Assembly: GCA_024691065.1 (NCBI GenBank)
Contig: JAILOA010000030.1
Location: 1-7,435, forward strand
DNA: 7,435 nt
Source: Lachnospiraceae bacterium
GTDB taxonomy: Bacteria; Bacillota; Clostridia; Lachnospirales; Lachnospiraceae
Direction: 5' to 3'
Shown here one piece after another: positions 5,836-7,435 of this stretch. Position numbers and translations under genes: made by a program. Numbering within the stretch: position 1 is the stretch's first letter; each line of letters starts with the position of its first letter. The notes beneath the pieces are model-generated. The model saw nothing but the letters and a program-made list of their open reading frames with translations. It was not told the DNA's origin and did no database searches.

Positions 5836-6363
5836 TTATCTTTTTTTAGCTAATTCAAGTCTTCTGTTACTTCTATATCTAAGATATGAATTAATAATCG
5901 GCTTTTCGATAATTCTCTTCAAGACAATCTGAATTTCTTCATGCTTTGCCAGCGGGCGCACGAGCACGGAATAAACTCCTGCCCTGTTAGCACCCCATAT
6001 ATCGGTAAAGATCTGGTCTCCAACAAAAAATGTATCCTTCTTTGTGGTACCCATCTTTCTCATTCCTTCCTGATAGCCGCATTTCTTTGGCTTTCCGGCC
6101 TTATAAACGTAATCCGTTTCCATTGCATCGGCAAAAGGCTTCACACGATAATCTTTATTATTGGAAATAAGACAGGTTTTAAACCCTATCTCATGAAGTC
6201 TTTTAAACAATTGAACAGAAGCCTCTGTCGCAGGCTCATCGTGCTCGACCAAAGTATTATCGATATCAAACATAATTCCCCTGAAACCGCGGCGATACAT
6301 TTCCTCATAATCAATGTCAAAAGATCTCGTCTTAATATTGGATGGATATAAAAATTTAAACAT
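5836..6363 (-). CDS. yqeG: YqeG family HAD IIIA-type phosphatase
   Basis: Small cytoplasmic haloacid-dehalogenase-type phosphatase of the YqeG family, found through Firmicutes; its physiological substrate is not settled. All four HAD motifs are present in 175 residues: motif I MFDIDNTL (Asp33 nucleophile, Asp35 acid/base), motif II LISNN (Ser67), motif III Lys91 in AGKPKK, and motif IV FVGDQIFTD (Asp116, Asp121). The N-terminal FLYPSNIKTRSFDIDYE and a basic C-terminal tail (RYRSNRRLELAKKR) are typical of YqeG. The ATG at 6363 has GGAG seven bases upstream; an out-of-frame ATG at 6370 stops after four codons. In many Firmicutes yqeG sits with yqeH and aroE; here it lies between ribH (121-nt gap) and a wall hydrolase. 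Whether it shares the rib transcript is uncertain, as no clear terminator or promoter is seen in the 121-nt gap. Confidence 0.92.
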   Translation of the reverse strand: MFKFLYPSNIKTRSFDIDYEEMYRRGFRGIMFDIDNTLVEHDEPATEASVQLFKRLHEIGFKTCLISNNKDYRVKPFADAMETDYVYKAGKPKKCGYQEGMRKMGTTKKDTFFVGDQIFTDIWGANRAGVYSVLVRPLAKHEEIQIVLKRIIEKPIINSYLRYRSNRRLELAKKR

Positions 6364-6484
6364 TAATCATCTCCTGTTTATACAAATCAACTAGCTACAA
6401 TGAAATAAAGCGAAATTATCAGTTAATTAACAGCATTATTTATCCGATTTAAAAATCTATAAAATTTGCCTTATTATCCGATAA

Positions 6485-6946
6485 TTATAATTGTCTGTTT
6501 AAATTAATGAGCTCGATTGCACCCAAAGCACAGTCATAACCCTTATTTCCGGCCTTTGTACCTGCTCTCTCAACAGCCTGCTCAATTGTATCGGTGGTTA
6601 AAATACCGAACATACAAGGTACGCCTGTATTGAGTGATACGGTGGCAATCCCCTTTGAAACCTCAGCACATACATAATCATAATGTGATGTAGCGCCTCT
6701 TATAACCGCTCCGAGGCAGATAATTGCATCATATTTTCCACTCTCGGCAAGCTTCTTAGTAATAACAGGAATCTCGAAAGCACCTGGAACCCATACCAAT
6801 GTGATATCATCATCATTAATATTGTGACGAACCAAACCATCCTGAGCTCCGCCAACAAGCTTAGAAACTATAAATTCATTAAATCTTGCAGCTACAATAG
6901 CAACCTTCGCGTTCTCACCTACAACTTTTCCTTCTATAACATTCAT
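6485..6946 (-). CDS. ribH: 6,7-dimethyl-8-ribityllumazine synthase
   Basis: Penultimate enzyme of riboflavin synthesis: condenses 5-amino-6-ribitylamino-uracil with 3,4-dihydroxy-2-butanone 4-phosphate to give the lumazine substrate of riboflavin synthase. The 153-residue length matches the family. Visible are the substrate-binding ARFNEFI (20-26), VPGAFEIP (53-60), GAVIRGATSHYDYVC (79-93) with catalytic His88, TGVPCMFGILTTDT (107-120), and Arg127 in ERAGTKAGNKG for phosphate binding. An upstream in-frame ATG at 6961 overlaps its own GGAGG; the ATG at 6946 has GGAGG eight bases upstream and begins MNVIEGKVVG as in homologues, so it is chosen. It follows ribBA on the same strand, the usual order. 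No FMN riboswitch is seen in the ribBA-ribH gap; one would be expected at the operon head beyond the window. Confidence 0.97.
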   Translation of the reverse strand: MNVIEGKVVGENAKVAIVAARFNEFIVSKLVGGAQDGLVRHNINDDDITLVWVPGAFEIPVITKKLAESGKYDAIICLGAVIRGATSHYDYVCAEVSKGIATVSLNTGVPCMFGILTTDTIEQAVERAGTKAGNKGYDCALGAIELINLNRQL

Positions 6947-6954
6947 TTTCTTTT

Positions 6955-6959
6955 CCTCC
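6955..6959 (-). promoter_or_regulatory. Ribosome binding site setting the ribH start
   Basis: GGAGG with 8-nt spacing to the ATG at 6946. It directly follows the upstream ATG at 6961, ruling that ATG out as the main start. Confidence 0.8.
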
Positions 6960-6960
6960 A

Positions 6961-6987
6961 TAATATTTATAATTTAATATTTATAAT
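6961..6987. repeat. 13-bp direct repeat in the ribH leader
   Basis: TAATATTTATAAT occurs at 6961-6973 and again at 6975-6987 (period 14), directly upstream of the ribH ribosome binding site. It makes the leader highly A/U-rich and unstructured, which may favour ribosome access; that is inference. Confidence 0.55.
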
Positions 6988-6989
6988 CT

Positions 6990-7008
6990 AAATGCAGTAT
7001 ATGCATTT
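6990..7008 (-). other. 7-bp stem-loop between the repeat array and ribH
   Basis: AAATGCA and TGCATTT are perfect 7-bp arms around a 5-nt loop. There is no T-run after it on the minus strand (AGATTATAAAT), so it is not a good terminator. It could be an intercistronic processing or stabilising hairpin. Confidence 0.45.
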
Positions 7009-7019
7009 TAGGTCTTTAT

Positions 7020-7207
7020 TTATTATTGTATATCTCCGGGATATTTACATATCTTCGGAATATCTACTCATCCGGAGTTTTTTATTAAACCCGGAAATTT
7101 TAATTATTAACGGGATTTTTACTCATCTCCTGGATTTTTACTCATCTCTGAGATTTTTACTCATCTCCTGGATTTTTACTCATCTCTGGGATTTTTACTC
7201 ATCTCCA
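7020..7207. repeat. 19-bp tandem repeat array between ribBA and ribH
   Basis: Five near-identical 19-bp units (consensus GGATTTTTACTCATCTCCT on the plus strand) run at 7113-7131, 7132-7150, 7151-7169, 7170-7188 and 7189-7207. About five more, increasingly degenerate units continue down to about 7020; for example 7039-7056 matches 14 of 18 positions and 7058-7076 keeps TACTCATC. Units 1+2 and 3+4 differ at one base, showing that the latest expansion copied a 38-bp dimer. The unit nearest ribBA contains the last codons and stop of that gene (GATGAGTAA on the minus strand), so the array appears to have grown from the 3' end of the gene. Confidence 0.88.
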
Positions 7208-7435
7208 AGATTGTTTAAAATATGTCCCATCTTCTGCTGTTTGGTTCTAAGGTAGAAAATATCATATTTACTTGGCTCGATTTCAATCGGAACTCTCTCA
7301 ACAATTGACAAATTAAAGCCTTCCAGGCCGTAAATCTTTGCCGGATTATTAGTAATAAGCCTGAGCTCATGAATTCCGAGATCAACTAAAATTTGTGTAC
7401 CCGTTGTATAGTCTCTCGCATCCTCGGGGAAGCCA
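7195..7435 (-). CDS. ribBA: GTP cyclohydrolase II, C-terminal part (RibA half of RibBA), truncated by the window edge
   Basis: First committed step of riboflavin synthesis: GTP to 2,5-diamino-6-ribosylamino-4-pyrimidinone 5'-phosphate, formate and pyrophosphate. Only the last 80 codons are in the window. They show GFPEDARDYTTGTQIL (family block DxRxYxxGxQIL), DLGIHELRLITNNPAKIYGLEGF with the diagnostic TNNP, and the C-terminal FYLRTKQQKMGHIL. The zinc-binding cysteines and the RibB half, normally N-terminal in Firmicutes, are outside, so the fusion is assumed from the family rather than seen. The TAA stop (7197-7195) lies inside the first unit of the 19-bp array. ribH follows in the same direction after 248 nt. 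Confidence 0.92.
   Translation of the reverse strand, partial: GFPEDARDYTTGTQILVDLGIHELRLITNNPAKIYGLEGFNLSIVERVPIEIEPSKYDIFYLRTKQQKMGHILNNLGDE

Noticed and set aside
5733..5838. Pseudogene fragment encoding PEKLTVK repeats after yqeG
   Set aside because: No start codon, a stop directly upstream and frame-breaking indels between copies; better explained as a noncoding tandem repeat.
6440..6482. TTATCCGAT repeated at 6440-6448 and 6474-6482 downstream of ribH
   Set aside because: A 9-bp repeat in AT-rich spacer without further structure; not enough to call an operator or terminator.
6947..7194. FMN riboswitch between ribBA and ribH
   Set aside because: No conserved FMN-box segments; the spacer is explained by the tandem array and a small hairpin.
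7020..7207. CRISPR array
   Set aside because: Units are directly adjacent at 19 bp with no unique spacers.
6992..7255. Plus-strand 87-codon open frame with repeated FTHLWDFYSS-like phrases
   Set aside because: The repetition is simply the 19-bp array (57 bp = 3 units) read in one frame, on the strand opposite the ribBA end; no ribosome site or homology.

Overview
The window is a low-GC Firmicutes segment. I infer Lachnospiraceae (Butyrivibrio/Roseburia-like) from the AT-rich spacers, strong GGAGG-type Shine-Dalgarno sites, a YqeG-type HAD phosphatase, a BaiN/YhiN flavoprotein paired with a COG2509 flavoprotein, a secreted SH3 + NlpC/P60 hydrolase and a membrane-anchored HtrA. The genus is inference. 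All seven recognisable genes lie on the minus strand, so transcription runs from high to low coordinates: ribBA (only its 3' end is in the window), ribH, yqeG, the NlpC/P60 hydrolase, the BaiN-like oxidoreductase, the COG2509 oxidoreductase, and htrA (only its 5' end is in the window). No tRNA, rRNA, CRISPR array, insertion sequence or phage gene was seen.

Right part (6485-7435): the last 80 codons of GTP cyclohydrolase II (RibA half of ribBA) are followed by ribH, consistent with the tail of a riboflavin operon. The 248-nt gap between them is mostly a 19-bp tandem array of about ten units. It is near-perfect beside ribBA, where it includes the ribBA stop codon, and decays toward ribH.

Middle (3910-6363): yqeG is followed by a 464-nt spacer (from the yqeG stop to the hydrolase ATG) carrying a 42-bp tandem repeat that starts at the yqeG stop, a near-consensus sigma-A promoter, and hexamers in tandem at 11-bp spacing that fit the published WalR/VicR consensus TGTWAH-N5-TGTWAH. 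These stand upstream of a secreted peptidoglycan hydrolase, the usual target class of the essential WalRK cell-wall system. This regulatory region is the most interesting part of the window.

Left part (1-3909): two FAD-dependent oxidoreductase genes form a tight pair (16-nt gap) with a plausible promoter of their own. The pair ends at a good intrinsic terminator near 814-846. Beyond it lie a 58-nt imperfect hairpin element, a 9-bp-arm inverted repeat, and then htrA.

For four genes (ribH, hydrolase, BaiN-like, COG2509) the Shine-Dalgarno position places the start downstream of the longest open frame. The corrected starts are used here. I see no wholly new protein system; the notable signals are noncoding.
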